Below, piece after piece: positions 16,843 to 26,196 of a stretch of DNA of 64,000 nt. The notes beneath the pieces were generated by a model. The model saw only the letters and a program-made list of their open reading frames with translations. It was not told the DNA's origin and searched no databases. Positions within the stretch are counted from its first letter, which is position 1; every line of letters begins with the position of its first letter. This DNA comes from Lachnospiraceae bacterium UBA1818 (lineage in GTDB: Bacteria > Bacillota > Clostridia > Lachnospirales > Lachnospiraceae), in the NCBI GenBank assembly GCA_904419285.1, contig CAJFQZ010000007.1:95706-159705 (forward strand), written 5' to 3'. Both the position numbers and the translations under genes were made by a program.

Positions 16843-18513
16843 ATGGCGGACCGTAAATGCAGGGTCACAATAGACGGAGAGGTTCGGGAATATGCCAGAG
16901 GAACAGCGTATCAGGAGATCGCCGGGGAGTTCCAGCCGAAATATGAACATCAGATCGTACTTGTCTTTGTCGACCGTTTTCATCTCCAGGAATTAAGAAA
17001 GACGGTGGAGCGGGACTGTGAGCTTAAATTTGTCACGACTGCGGATCCGGTAGGGTATCAGACATACAGGAGAAGCATGTGCTTTCTCCTGGTAAAGGCC
17101 GTCCATGACGTCGCCGGACATGACAAGGTAGACCGCGTCAGGATCCATTTTTCTGTGGGAAAAGGATTCTACTGTACCGTTGACGGGGAGGTGGCGCTGG
17201 ATCAGATATTCCTTGACAAAGTGGAAGAGCGCATGAGAGAGCTCTGCGCGCAGAAGATCCCTGTCAACAAGCGGTCTGTCCATACCGAGGAAGCTGTCGC
17301 TCTGTTTCACAGGCATGGAATGTACGATAAAGAGCGTCTGTTCGAGTACAGGCGCGTTTCCAAAGTGAATATCTACAGCATGAATGAGTTCGAAGACTAT
17401 TACTACGGATATATGGTGCCGGATGCGGGATGCCTGAAATATTTCTCGCTGTATCTGTATGATGACGGCTTTGTGCTGCAGATGCCGTCCCGTGAAAATC
17501 CGGAAGTGGTCCCGGAGTTCAGCCCCAGCCCGAAACTCTTCCAGGTGCTCAAGGAATCTGTCCTCTGGGGAGACCTTCAGGAGATTGATACTGTAGGGGC
17601 GCTGAATGATATGGTTACAAGGTATGATATGCGGGAGGTTGTTTTGGTACAGGAGGCATATCAGGAGAGGCGCATCGGCGAGATCGCCGGACAGATCGCC
17701 GAGCGGAAGAATGTAAAATTTGTCCTGATCGCCGGACCGTCTTCTTCCGGGAAGACAACGTTTTCGCACCGGCTTTCCATTCAGCTCAGGGTCAACGGCT
17801 TGAAGCCCCATCCTATTGCAGTGGATAATTATTTTGTGGACCGGGAGCATACCCCCAGGGATAAGGATGGTAACTACAATTTTGAATGCCTGGAAGCCAT
17901 TGATATAGAAAAATTTAATGAGGATATGGAGGCACTCCTGAATGGAGAAGAAGTCTATCTGCCGATCTTTGATTTCAAGAGCGGAAAGCGAAGGTATTCA
18001 AGAGTGCCGAAAAAACTAGGGGAGAATGATATCCTTGTGATCGAAGGAATCCACTGCCTGAATCCCAGGCTTACGGAGATGCTGGATGATGCCAGCAAAT
18101 TCCGGATCTACATCAGCGCTCTGACGCAGATCAATATCGATGAGCATAACCGCATCCCCTCCACTGACGGAAGGCTGATTCGCCGGATCGTAAGGGATGC
18201 ACGGACCAGAGGGGCCTCGGCGATGAAGACCATCGGGATGTGGCCGTCTGTGAGACGGGGAGAGGAAGAAAATATTTTCCCGTTCCAGGAGCAGGCCGAC
18301 GTAATGTTCAACTCTTCCCTGCTCTATGAGCTTGCCGTGCTGAAACAGTATGTAGAGCCGCTTTTATTCGCGGTGGATAAGGAGTCGGAACAGTATCAGG
18401 AGGCGAAGAGGCTGCTGAAATTCTTCGATTATTTTGTGGGGATCGGGAGCGAATATGTGCCGACCAATTCACTTCTCAGAGAATTTATCGGAGGAGGATG
18501 TTTCCATGTATAA
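16843..18513 (+). CDS. nucleoside kinase with TGS-like N-terminus (uridine-kinase family)
   Basis: 556 residues: an N-terminal TGS/threonyl-tRNA-synthetase-like region (about 1-230, EYARGTAYQEIAGEF, then the SAD-like stretch HRHGMYDKERLFEY) fused to a phosphoribulokinase/uridine kinase domain with P-loop AGPSSSGKTTFSH (about 297-309), DNYFVDREHTPRD and the VIEGIHCLNPRLT Walker-B region. The fusion is widespread in Clostridia, where it is annotated as a nucleoside kinase; the substrate is not established from sequence. Last gene of the block starting at dgt; ends before a convergent terminator. Confidence 0.85.
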   Translation: MADRKCRVTIDGEVREYARGTAYQEIAGEFQPKYEHQIVLVFVDRFHLQELRKTVERDCELKFVTTADPVGYQTYRRSMCFLLVKAVHDVAGHDKVDRVRIHFSVGKGFYCTVDGEVALDQIFLDKVEERMRELCAQKIPVNKRSVHTEEAVALFHRHGMYDKERLFEYRRVSKVNIYSMNEFEDYYYGYMVPDAGCLKYFSLYLYDDGFVLQMPSRENPEVVPEFSPSPKLFQVLKESVLWGDLQEIDTVGALNDMVTRYDMREVVLVQEAYQERRIGEIAGQIAERKNVKFVLIAGPSSSGKTTFSHRLSIQLRVNGLKPHPIAVDNYFVDREHTPRDKDGNYNFECLEAIDIEKFNEDMEALLNGEEVYLPIFDFKSGKRRYSRVPKKLGENDILVIEGIHCLNPRLTEMLDDASKFRIYISALTQINIDEHNRIPSTDGRLIRRIVRDARTRGASAMKTIGMWPSVRRGEEENIFPFQEQADVMFNSSLLYELAVLKQYVEPLLFAVDKESEQYQEAKRLLKFFDYFVGIGSEYVPTNSLLREFIGGGCFHV

Positions 18514-18561
18514 TGGCGGATGATGCAGGGCATGGGAACTGTGAGCACAGAAATACATTGT

Positions 18562-18605
18562 AAAAAGGGAGCCGGCTTCAGCAGATTTTCTGCTGAAGCC
18601 GGCTC
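18562..18605 (-). terminator. intrinsic terminator of aroC (minus strand)
   Basis: Perfect 17-bp stem (18569-18585 with 18589-18605) and 3-nt loop. On the minus strand it is followed by CCCTTTTTAC, a U-run, just after the aroC stop. On the plus strand no T-run follows, though the stem could slow polymerase leaving the nucleoside kinase gene. Confidence 0.88.
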
Positions 18606-18628
18606 CTGCTGCAGCTGCCGGATTGGAA

Positions 18629-19732
18629 TTACTTGTTGTTATAAAAATCTTTGATCCTGTCCAGGCGGGCAGACATATTCTGCAGGAGCAGGTCAGCGAT
18701 CGTGACAGCGGTCATGGATTCAACAACCACTACAGCGCGGGGGACAATGACCGGGTCATGCCTTCCGCGGACCGTCATTTCGATCTCTTCGCCCGATTCG
18801 TTGACAGTGTGCTGAGGACGGGCAATGGAAGCGGTCGGCTTAACTGCCGCGCGGAGGATCAGGCGGGAACCGTCGCTCATGCCTCCGAGGGTCCCTCCGG
18901 AATGATTGGTCCGTTTGCGGACATTTCCATCCTGCATATAGAACGGGTCATTATTTTTGCTGCCGGTGGAAGAAGAGGCACGGAAGCCGTCGCCGATCTC
19001 CACGCCCTTTACCGCGCCGATGGACATGACAGCCTGCGCCAGGAGAGCGTCCAGCTTGTCAAAGACAGGTTCGCCGAGACCTGCAGGCAGACCGTCGGCT
19101 GTGCATTCTATGATCCCCCCGCAGGAATCACATTCTGCCATCAGCGATGAAACATATTCGCCGGCCTCCCGGGCGACTGCATTGTTCGGCATATAGAAGC
19201 TGTTTTCCTGTATTTCGGAGAAGTGGTACTCTTCTTCGGGAACACAATAGGGTCCCAATGCTTTCGTATAAGCCTGCAGTGTGATGCCGAGCTCCCGGAG
19301 AAAAAGCGACGCTACGGCGCCGGCTGCGACCCTGCCGATGGTTTCCCGGCCGGAAGAGCGGCCGCCGCCTCTGTAATCTCGGAATCCGTATTTCTCCTTA
19401 AAAGTGTAGTCTGCGTGTCCGGGACGATAGGAGAATGCGATCTCTCCGTAATCCCGGGAACGCTGATCCTGATTTCGGACGATCATGGAAATGGGCGTAC
19501 CTGTTGTCTTCCCCTCGAATACTCCCGAAAGGATCTCAACAGAGTCCGTTTCCTGCCGTTTTGTCGTATACTTGCTCTGCCCGGGCCTGCGCCTGTCGAG
19601 AAATGCCTGAACGTCATTCTCTGTAAGGGGAATCCCGGCAGGGCATCCGTCGATCACTGCACCTACGGCAGGACCGTGGGACTCCCCCCATGTAGTGACA
19701 CGGAATATTTTGCCAAATGATGAACCACTCAT
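18629..19732 (-). CDS. aroC: chorismate synthase
   Basis: 367-residue chorismate synthase, which converts EPSP to chorismate using reduced FMN. It has the three family signatures: GESHGPAVGAVIDGCPAG (N-terminal), GRSSGRETIGRVAAGA (central) and R-P-Q-H-T-V near the C-terminus, plus GTPISMIVRN and GGTLGGMSDGS. The start has GAAAGGAG 6 bases upstream on the minus strand. Single gene with its own terminator; other shikimate genes are not in the window. Confidence 0.97.
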   Translation of the reverse strand: MSGSSFGKIFRVTTWGESHGPAVGAVIDGCPAGIPLTENDVQAFLDRRRPGQSKYTTKRQETDSVEILSGVFEGKTTGTPISMIVRNQDQRSRDYGEIAFSYRPGHADYTFKEKYGFRDYRGGGRSSGRETIGRVAAGAVASLFLRELGITLQAYTKALGPYCVPEEEYHFSEIQENSFYMPNNAVAREAGEYVSSLMAECDSCGGIIECTADGLPAGLGEPVFDKLDALLAQAVMSIGAVKGVEIGDGFRASSSTGSKNNDPFYMQDGNVRKRTNHSGGTLGGMSDGSRLILRAAVKPTASIARPQHTVNESGEEIEMTVRGRHDPVIVPRAVVVVESMTAVTIADLLLQNMSARLDRIKDFYNNK

Positions 19733-19854
19733 GATTTGCTCCTTTCTGTAACAGTTTGTCTCAAGATATTATATAGGAAGAAACTTCACTGTGCAAGGCA
19801 AAGTATATGGATTTGGACTACAGCGCCAAAACACAAGATTAAGAAAGAATTCAC

Positions 19855-19883
19855 TGTACATTTGAAAAGTTTCGTAATATAAT
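19855..19883 (+). promoter_or_regulatory. promoter of L,D-transpeptidase gene
   Basis: TGTACA (19855-19860), 17-bp spacer, perfect TATAAT (19878-19883), 40 bases before the start codon. Confidence 0.65.
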
Positions 19884-19923
19884 GGGGCATGGATAGTGAA
19901 TTATAGAGAGGGAGTTATATCAG

Positions 19924-21618
19924 ATGAGTAAAAAGGAACAGAAAGAATCTAATGCATTGACTCCGGAAGAAGCTGCCGCAGACGCTCAGGAAGCGGCGGA
20001 AGAAAAAGAGGATATCCTGTCCGGGGAAGATGAGGAGAGGGAGACGGACTGGGATGATATAGAGCCGGAGGAAGATGGGGACGATATAGAAGAATTAGAA
20101 TTTTTCTATGATCCTACAGAGGAGAAAGAAGAAAAGAAAAAGGCTGCCCGGGCAAAAAGAAGGCAGAAGAGACTGCAGAAGAGAGCGGCAAAGGCGGAGA
20201 AAGCAGAAGAAAAAAAGGAAAAGCCGCCGATGGGAAAGAAACCGTGGATCATAGCGGGAAGCATTGTGGGCGGTCTTCTGGTGATCTATCTTGGCGTTTC
20301 GGCGTTTTTTATCAGCCATTTCTATATCAATACTGAGATAAACGGGAAAGATTTTTCCGGAAGATCCGCATCAGCGGTGGAAGAGTATCTGAAGGAACAG
20401 GTACAGGATTATGAACTGACAGTCATCGAACAGAATAATGAACAGGATACGATCAGCGGAAGTGAGATTTCATTAACTTATAAAGAGAGTTCTGAGATCG
20501 AAGATGCCCTGAAGGGGCAGAATCCGCTCTTATGGCCGGCGGGATTTTTCTCCCGGAATTCTGAAAAAGTGACGATCAATGTTGACTATGATGAAGCGGC
20601 TCTTCAGGAAAAGATCCAGAATATCAAGGCCGTCACGCAGGAACAGACGCAGCCCGTGTCAGCCTATCCGAAATTTGACGGCAATTCCTTTGTCGTAGAA
20701 CCGGAGGTGTACGGCACGGCGGTGGATATTGATATGCTGACGGAGAAGATAAAGCAGTATATCAGTGAATTTGAGAGTGAGCTGAACATGATGGATGAGG
20801 GATGCTATGTCCTTCCGAAGTATACTTCGGATTCTCCTGAGGTCCAGGCGGCCTGCGATACGATGAATCAGTACTGCAAGGCGAGCATAACATATACAAT
20901 GGATACGGATGTAGTTGTCGATAAGGCGCTGATCTCCACATGGCTTACATATGACGACAACATGCAGGTGTCTCTGAATGAGGAGAGCGTCCGTGAATGG
21001 ATGCGTCAGTTCGGAGCTACCTATGACACTGTCGGGAAAACAAGGACGATCACAACACCGACCGGCAAGACAACTGAAGTCTCAGGAGGTACATATGGAT
21101 GGTCAGTTGACGAGGACGGTGAGACGACGGCGCTGATCAACAGCATCAAAAACGGAGAAGTGATTTCCAAGGAACCTGCATATGCCCAGACAGCGGCAAC
21201 GCACGAGGCGCAGGACTGGGGAACAACTTATGTTGAAGTCGATCTTACTACACAGCATATGTGGTATATCGTGGACGGTTCGGTCGCAATGGAAGCTGAC
21301 GTGGTGACAGGTCTTCCGACACCTGAGCGCGAGACTCCGGCCGGTGTCTACTCCATCCTGGAGATGAAGAGAGATAAGACACTTGTTGGAGAGACGAATC
21401 CCGCTACCGGAAAACCGATCTACGAGACCCCGGTCGACTACTGGATGCGTGTGACATGGACCGGAGTCGGATTCCATGACGCGAGCTGGCAGTCTTCCTT
21501 CGGAGGCAGCCGCTATATGACAAACGGATCTCACGGCTGCATCAATATGAGACCGGATCAGGCGGCGGCACTCTACAGTATGCTCAGTGTGGGAACACCG
21601 GTCGTCATGCATTATTGA
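19924..21618 (+). CDS. membrane-anchored L,D-transpeptidase (YkuD) with PG-binding domain
   Basis: 564 residues. An acidic then Lys/Arg-rich cytoplasmic N-terminus (1-106; EEKEEKKKAARAKRRQKR), one transmembrane helix (about 107-133), an extracellular VanW-linked peptidoglycan-binding-4-like region (about 135-430) and a C-terminal YkuD domain with catalytic SHGCINMRP (Cys near 539). It would form 3-3 crosslinks in peptidoglycan. The strongly acidic N-terminus with a basic stretch next to the membrane is longer than in minimal YkuD proteins. Own promoter; tgt follows after 48 bp. Confidence 0.92.
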   Translation: MSKKEQKESNALTPEEAAADAQEAAEEKEDILSGEDEERETDWDDIEPEEDGDDIEELEFFYDPTEEKEEKKKAARAKRRQKRLQKRAAKAEKAEEKKEKPPMGKKPWIIAGSIVGGLLVIYLGVSAFFISHFYINTEINGKDFSGRSASAVEEYLKEQVQDYELTVIEQNNEQDTISGSEISLTYKESSEIEDALKGQNPLLWPAGFFSRNSEKVTINVDYDEAALQEKIQNIKAVTQEQTQPVSAYPKFDGNSFVVEPEVYGTAVDIDMLTEKIKQYISEFESELNMMDEGCYVLPKYTSDSPEVQAACDTMNQYCKASITYTMDTDVVVDKALISTWLTYDDNMQVSLNEESVREWMRQFGATYDTVGKTRTITTPTGKTTEVSGGTYGWSVDEDGETTALINSIKNGEVISKEPAYAQTAATHEAQDWGTTYVEVDLTTQHMWYIVDGSVAMEADVVTGLPTPERETPAGVYSILEMKRDKTLVGETNPATGKPIYETPVDYWMRVTWTGVGFHDASWQSSFGGSRYMTNGSHGCINMRPDQAAALYSMLSVGTPVVMHY

Positions 21619-21666
21619 TCAATGTGTGAATGGCAGCAGAAAATAAAACAGAGGAAATCAGATAAT

Positions 21667-22794
21667 ATGTATGAGTTATTAAAGAAAGACGGCCTTGCAA
21701 AAAGAGGCCGTCTCCATACTGTTCACGGAACGATCGAGACGCCGGTCTTCATGAACGTGGGAACAGCGGCTGCGATCAAAGGAGCTGTTTCGACAGACGA
21801 TCTGCGGCAGATCAAAACGCAGGTCGAACTTTCAAATACCTATCACCTCCATGTCAGACCCGGCGACGAAGTAGTGAAAAAACTTGGAGGGCTTCACAAA
21901 TTCATGAACTGGGACAGACCGATACTGACGGATTCGGGAGGATTCCAGGTGTTTTCCCTCGCGTCGCTCAGGAAGATCAGGGAGGAAGGCGTCCGTTTTA
22001 ATTCCCATATTGATGGCAGGAAGATCTTTATGGGGCCGGAGGAGAGCATGCAGATCCAGTCTAATCTCGCTTCCACGATCGCGATGGCTTTTGATGAATG
22101 TCCGTCAAGTGTTGCTGATAAGAAGTATATTGCAGATTCCGTGGCACGTACGACGCGCTGGCTGAAGCGCTGCAAGGCAGAGATGGAACGGCTCAATTCC
22201 CTGCCGGATACGATAAATCCGCATCAGCTTCTGTTTGCGATTAATCAGGGAGGCGTGTACGAGGATATCAGGATCGAACATGCGCAGCAGATCTCAGAGC
22301 TGGACCTGGACGGCTACGCGATCGGCGGACTTGCCGTAGGAGAGAGCCATGAGGAGATGTACCGTATCCTGGATGCGGTAGTCAGATATCTTCCTGAAAA
22401 GAAACCGACCTACCTGATGGGGGTGGGAACCCCCGCCAATATCCTGGAGGCAGTGGACCGGGGCGTTGACTTTTTCGACTGTGTTTACCCGTCGCGAAAC
22501 GGAAGACACGGACATGTTTATACGAACCACGGGAAGATGAATCTTTTCAATGCAAAATACGAGCTCGATGACAGACCGATTGAAGAAGGCTGCGGCTGCC
22601 CTGCCTGCAGGAGTTACAGCCGGGCATATATACGCCATCTGCTGAAAGCAAAGGAGATGCTGGGAATGAGACTCTGCGTGCTCCATAATCTGTATTTCTA
22701 CAATACGATGATGGAAGAGATCAGAGATGCGATCGATGCAGGGGAATATAAGGCTTACAAGAAGCGTAAACTGGAAGGAATGCAGACACAGTAA
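21667..22794 (+). CDS. tgt: tRNA-guanine transglycosylase
   Basis: 375-residue Tgt, which exchanges G34 for preQ1 in GUN-anticodon tRNAs. Visible are SNTYHLHVRPG, ILTDSGGFQVFSLA with the active-site Asp, DECPSS, NQGGVYEDIR, GGLAVGES and the zinc site CGCPACRSYSRAYIRHL ... VLHN. ATG 21667 (MYELLKKDG) has GAGGA upstream; an earlier in-frame ATG at 21622 lacks a site. YajC downstream is a frequent neighbour of Tgt in bacteria. Confidence 0.97.
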   Translation: MYELLKKDGLAKRGRLHTVHGTIETPVFMNVGTAAAIKGAVSTDDLRQIKTQVELSNTYHLHVRPGDEVVKKLGGLHKFMNWDRPILTDSGGFQVFSLASLRKIREEGVRFNSHIDGRKIFMGPEESMQIQSNLASTIAMAFDECPSSVADKKYIADSVARTTRWLKRCKAEMERLNSLPDTINPHQLLFAINQGGVYEDIRIEHAQQISELDLDGYAIGGLAVGESHEEMYRILDAVVRYLPEKKPTYLMGVGTPANILEAVDRGVDFFDCVYPSRNGRHGHVYTNHGKMNLFNAKYELDDRPIEEGCGCPACRSYSRAYIRHLLKAKEMLGMRLCVLHNLYFYNTMMEEIRDAIDAGEYKAYKKRKLEGMQTQ

Positions 22795-22833
22795 CTGAAT
22801 TGTTGCGGCAAATGTGAAAATTTGTAAAAAGGC

Positions 22834-22862
22834 TTGAAGAATCCAGCTTTTTTGTGTATAGT
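22834..22862 (+). promoter_or_regulatory. promoter of yajC
   Basis: TTGAAG (22834-22839), 17-bp spacer, TATAGT (22857-22862), about 40 bases before the start. Confidence 0.6.
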
Positions 22863-22903
22863 AATCTTATTGTGTAACACAAGGAGTTAGGAGGAAATAT
22901 GAT

Positions 22904-23179
22904 ATGGAGCTGATTGGTATAATCTTGATTTATGCTGTCGTGATCGGCGGTATGTGGTTCCTGCTGATGCGCCCGCAGAAGAAGGAGCAGAAGAGAGTAC
23001 AGGCGATGCTGTCAACGATGGAAGTCGGCGATACAGCGCTTACGACAAGCGGATTTTATGGTGTGATCATAGACATTACAGACGATGACGTGATCGTTGA
23101 GTTCGGCAACAACAAGAACTGCCGTATTCCGATGCAGAAGTCCGCGATCGCACAGATCGAGAAACCGAATGCTGAATAA
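22904..23179 (+). CDS. yajC: preprotein translocase subunit YajC
   Basis: 91-residue YajC, accessory to SecDF in the Sec translocon. One N-terminal transmembrane helix (about 2-20, LIGIILIYAVVIGGMWFLLM), the RPQKKEQKRVQAML signature and the VGDTALTTSGFYGVI domain. The usual secD/secF partners do not follow. Own promoter and terminator. Confidence 0.92.
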   Translation: MELIGIILIYAVVIGGMWFLLMRPQKKEQKRVQAMLSTMEVGDTALTTSGFYGVIIDITDDDVIVEFGNNKNCRIPMQKSAIAQIEKPNAE

Positions 23180-23195
23180 CCGTGTTGTTTTCATG

Positions 23196-23225
23196 AAACC
23201 GGAAGGCTGAATGCCCTCCGGTTTT
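23196..23225 (+). terminator. terminator after yajC
   Basis: AAACCGGAAGG (23196-23206) pairs with CCCTCCGGTTT (23214-23224) with one mismatch, followed by TCTCT; located 17 bp after the stop. Confidence 0.7.
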
Positions 23226-23290
23226 CTCTATATAATATAAGTATATAATGCGGGAATTTTAGAGCGCCCTCTATTTTTCTTCCTAAATAC

Positions 23291-23319
23291 TTGAAAGATA
23301 AAGTGAAATGCGGTATGAT
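23291..23319 (+). promoter_or_regulatory. promoter of leuB-ilvD-ilvB
   Basis: TTGAAA (23291-23296), 17-bp spacer, TATGAT (23314-23319). The transcript leader would be only about 33 nt, so there is no room for a T-box or peptide attenuator here. Confidence 0.75.
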
Positions 23320-23358
23320 TAAAACTAGTATTTTTTACATTTGGAAGGATGTGCAGAT

Positions 23359-24444
23359 ATGGAAATGAAAATCGGAGTTATCAAAGGGGATGGCATCGGT
23401 CCGGAGATCGTGGATGAAGCGCTGAAAGTGCTCGACAAGACAGCCGGGATATATGGCCATGCCTTTTCTTATACCCAGCTTCTCATGGGAGGGGCATCGA
23501 TCGATGTGAACGGTGTTCCACTTACAGAGGAGACGCTGGAGCTGGCGAAAGGCTGCGATGCAGTGCTGATGGGCTCGATCGGAGGAGATGCGAAGACCTC
23601 TCCCTGGTATCAGCTTGAACCGTCAAAACGTCCGGAGGCGGGACTTCTTGCCCTGCGCAAGGGACTGAACCTTTTTGCCAATCTGAGACCTGCAGTTCTC
23701 TACAAAGAACTGAAAGGAGCCTGCCCTCTGAAGGAAGAGATCGCGGACAGAGGATTTGACATGATGATCATGCGTGAACTGACCGGAGGGCTGTATTTCG
23801 GCAGGAGGAGCACTGAGTCAGTGGAAGGCGTCCTCGTGGCTAAAGATGAACTGACCTACAGCGAGACTGAGATCCGCAGGATCGCAAAAAGGGCTTTTGA
23901 CATCGCGATGAAGCGCAGAAAAAAGGTTACCAGCGTCGACAAGGCAAATGTCCTTGACTCTTCACGACTCTGGAGAAAAGTGACAGAGGAGGTCGCGGAA
24001 GATTATCCGGAAGTTACACTGGAGCATATGCTTGTTGATAACTGCGCGATGCAGCTTGTGAAGGATCCATCCCAGTTTGATGTGATCCTGACAGAGAACA
24101 TGTTCGGGGATATCCTTTCGGATGAGGCGAGCATGGTGACCGGTTCGATCGGAATGCTGGCATCAGCCAGTCTGAACGAGACAAAATTCGGCCTTTACGA
24201 GCCAAGCGGAGGATCGGCGCCGGATATTGCCGGAAAGGGAATCGCCAATCCCATTGCCACGATCCTTTCAGCGGCGATGATGCTGAGGTATTCATTTGAT
24301 CTCGACAAGGAGGCAGAGGCGATAGAAAATGCAGTCTCAAAGGTACTGCAGGACGGATACCGTACGATCGATATCATGTCTGAGGGAATGAAGCAGATCG
24401 GAACGGCAGAAATGGGAGACCGGATCTGTTCGTATATCGGCTGA
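23359..24444 (+). CDS. leuB: 3-isopropylmalate dehydrogenase
   Basis: 361 residues; NAD-dependent oxidative decarboxylation of 3-isopropylmalate in leucine synthesis. [18 protein letters not shown] at the N-terminus, [11 protein letters not shown], the [14 protein letters not shown] segment and [21 protein letters not shown] identify the family. ATG 23359 has GGAAGGA (23343-23349) 9 bases upstream; the TTG at 23341 lies within the same region without its own site. First gene of a branched-chain block with ilvD and ilvB; leuA, leuC and leuD are absent here. Confidence 0.95.
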   Translation: MEMKIGVIKGDGIGPEIVDEALKVLDKTAGIYGHAFSYTQLLMGGASIDVNGVPLTEETLELAKGCDAVLMGSIGGDAKTSPWYQLEPSKRPEAGLLALRKGLNLFANLRPAVLYKELKGACPLKEEIADRGFDMMIMRELTGGLYFGRRSTESVEGVLVAKDELTYSETEIRRIAKRAFDIAMKRRKKVTSVDKANVLDSSRLWRKVTEEVAEDYPEVTLEHMLVDNCAMQLVKDPSQFDVILTENMFGDILSDEASMVTGSIGMLASASLNETKFGLYEPSGGSAPDIAGKGIANPIATILSAAMMLRYSFDLDKEAEAIENAVSKVLQDGYRTIDIMSEGMKQIGTAEMGDRICSYIG

Positions 24445-24501
24445 TTCGGCAGTACATATCAACTACAGAGATAAGAACATACAGAAGGAGAGGAGACAGA
24501 A

Positions 24502-26172
24502 ATGAGAAGTGATACAGTAAAAAAAGGAGTTCAGCAGGCACCGCACCGTTCCCTTTTTAATGCACTGGGAATGACACAGGAAGAGCTTGACAGACCGCTG
24601 ATCGGTGTTGTCAGTTCATATAATGAGATTGTTCCGGGACATATGAACCTGGATAAGATCACGGAAGCGGTAAAGATGGGAGTTGCAATGGCAGGAGGAA
24701 CCCCAATCGTCGTGCCGGCCATCGCCGTATGTGATGGAATCGCTATGGGACATATAGGAATGAAGTATTCGCTCGTTACGAGAGACCTGATCGCGGACTC
24801 CACAGAGGCGCTGGCGATGGCACATCAGTTTGACGGTCTTGTCATGATCCCCAACTGCGACAAGAATGTACCAGGACTTCTGATGGCTGCAGCACGTGTG
24901 AATATTCCGACTATATTTGTCAGCGGCGGCCCGATGCTGGCCGGGCATGTGAAGGGCGGAAAGACAAGTCTCTCCAGTATGTTTGAGGCTGTGGGCGCCC
25001 ACGCGGCAGGTAAGATCACGGATGAAGACCTCTGTGAGTTCGAGAACAAGGCGTGTCCTACCTGCGGTTCCTGCTCGGGAATGTATACAGCGAACAGCAT
25101 GAACTGTCTGACAGAGGCTCTTGGCATGGGACTCAGGGGAAATGGAACGATCCCTGCTGTATATTCTGCAAGAATCCAGCTCGCGAAGCATGCCGGCATG
25201 CAGGTGATGGAACTTGTGAGAAAGAATATCCGTCCCAGAGATATCATGACAGAGGATGCGATCCTGAACGCACTTACAGTGGATATGGCGCTTGGATGTT
25301 CGACGAACAGCATGCTCCATCTTCCGGCGATCGCACATGAGATCGGAATGGACTTTGAGATAGATTTTGCAAATACGATCAGCGAGAAGACTCCGAACCT
25401 CTGCCATCTTGCACCGGCAGGACATACATATATTGAAGACCTCAATGAGGCGGGCGGCGTCTACGCTGTCATGAATGAGCTGAATAAGAAAGGTCTTCTC
25501 CATACAGACTGCATGACAGTCACAGGTAAGACGATCGGTGAGAATATCGCCGGATGTGAGAATAAGAATCCGGAAGTCATCCGTCCGATCGACAATCCGT
25601 ATTCAGAGACGGGCGGACTTGCCGTCCTGAAAGGAAATCTTGCTCCGGACGGCAGTGTTGTAAAACGTTCTGCAGTGTGTGACGAGATGCTCGTTCACGA
25701 AGGACCGGCGCGCATCTTTGAGAGCGATGAAGAGGCGACAGAGGCGATCAAGAGCGGAAAGATAAATCCTGGAGATGTGATCGTGATCCGCTATGAAGGA
25801 CCGAAGGGCGGTCCGGGAATGAGAGAGATGCTGAACCCGACTTCAGCCATTGCCGGGTACGGTCTCGGATCAACGGTAGCCCTGATCACAGACGGAAGAT
25901 TTTCAGGCGCATCCAGGGGTGCATCTATCGGACATGTATCTCCGGAGGCTGCTGTCGGTGGACCGATCGCGCTTGTAGAGGAAGGCGACATTATCAAGAT
26001 CAATATTCCGGAACTTAAGCTTGAACTGGATATATCTGATGAAGAGATGGCGGCGAGAAGAGCAAAATGGCAGCCGAGAGAACCAAAGGTAAAGACGGGA
26101 TATCTTGCAAGATATGCTTCCATGGTTACGTCAGGAAACCGTGGAGCGATCCTTGAAGTACCGAAGAATTAA
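24502..26172 (+). CDS. ilvD: dihydroxy-acid dehydratase
   Basis: 556-residue IlvD, the FeS dehydratase common to valine, isoleucine and leucine synthesis. FeS-cluster cysteines are seen in [30 protein letters not shown] (cysteines around 189-195), and [13 protein letters not shown]-terminal [20 protein letters not shown] is typical. 57 bp after leuB and 24 bp before ilvB. Confidence 0.97.
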   Translation: MRSDTVKKGVQQAPHRSLFNALGMTQEELDRPLIGVVSSYNEIVPGHMNLDKITEAVKMGVAMAGGTPIVVPAIAVCDGIAMGHIGMKYSLVTRDLIADSTEALAMAHQFDGLVMIPNCDKNVPGLLMAAARVNIPTIFVSGGPMLAGHVKGGKTSLSSMFEAVGAHAAGKITDEDLCEFENKACPTCGSCSGMYTANSMNCLTEALGMGLRGNGTIPAVYSARIQLAKHAGMQVMELVRKNIRPRDIMTEDAILNALTVDMALGCSTNSMLHLPAIAHEIGMDFEIDFANTISEKTPNLCHLAPAGHTYIEDLNEAGGVYAVMNELNKKGLLHTDCMTVTGKTIGENIAGCENKNPEVIRPIDNPYSETGGLAVLKGNLAPDGSVVKRSAVCDEMLVHEGPARIFESDEEATEAIKSGKINPGDVIVIRYEGPKGGPGMREMLNPTSAIAGYGLGSTVALITDGRFSGASRGASIGHVSPEAAVGGPIALVEEGDIIKINIPELKLELDISDEEMAARRAKWQPREPKVKTGYLARYASMVTSGNRGAILEVPKN

Positions 26173-26196
26173 TGAATGACCAGGAGGAAGTGCACC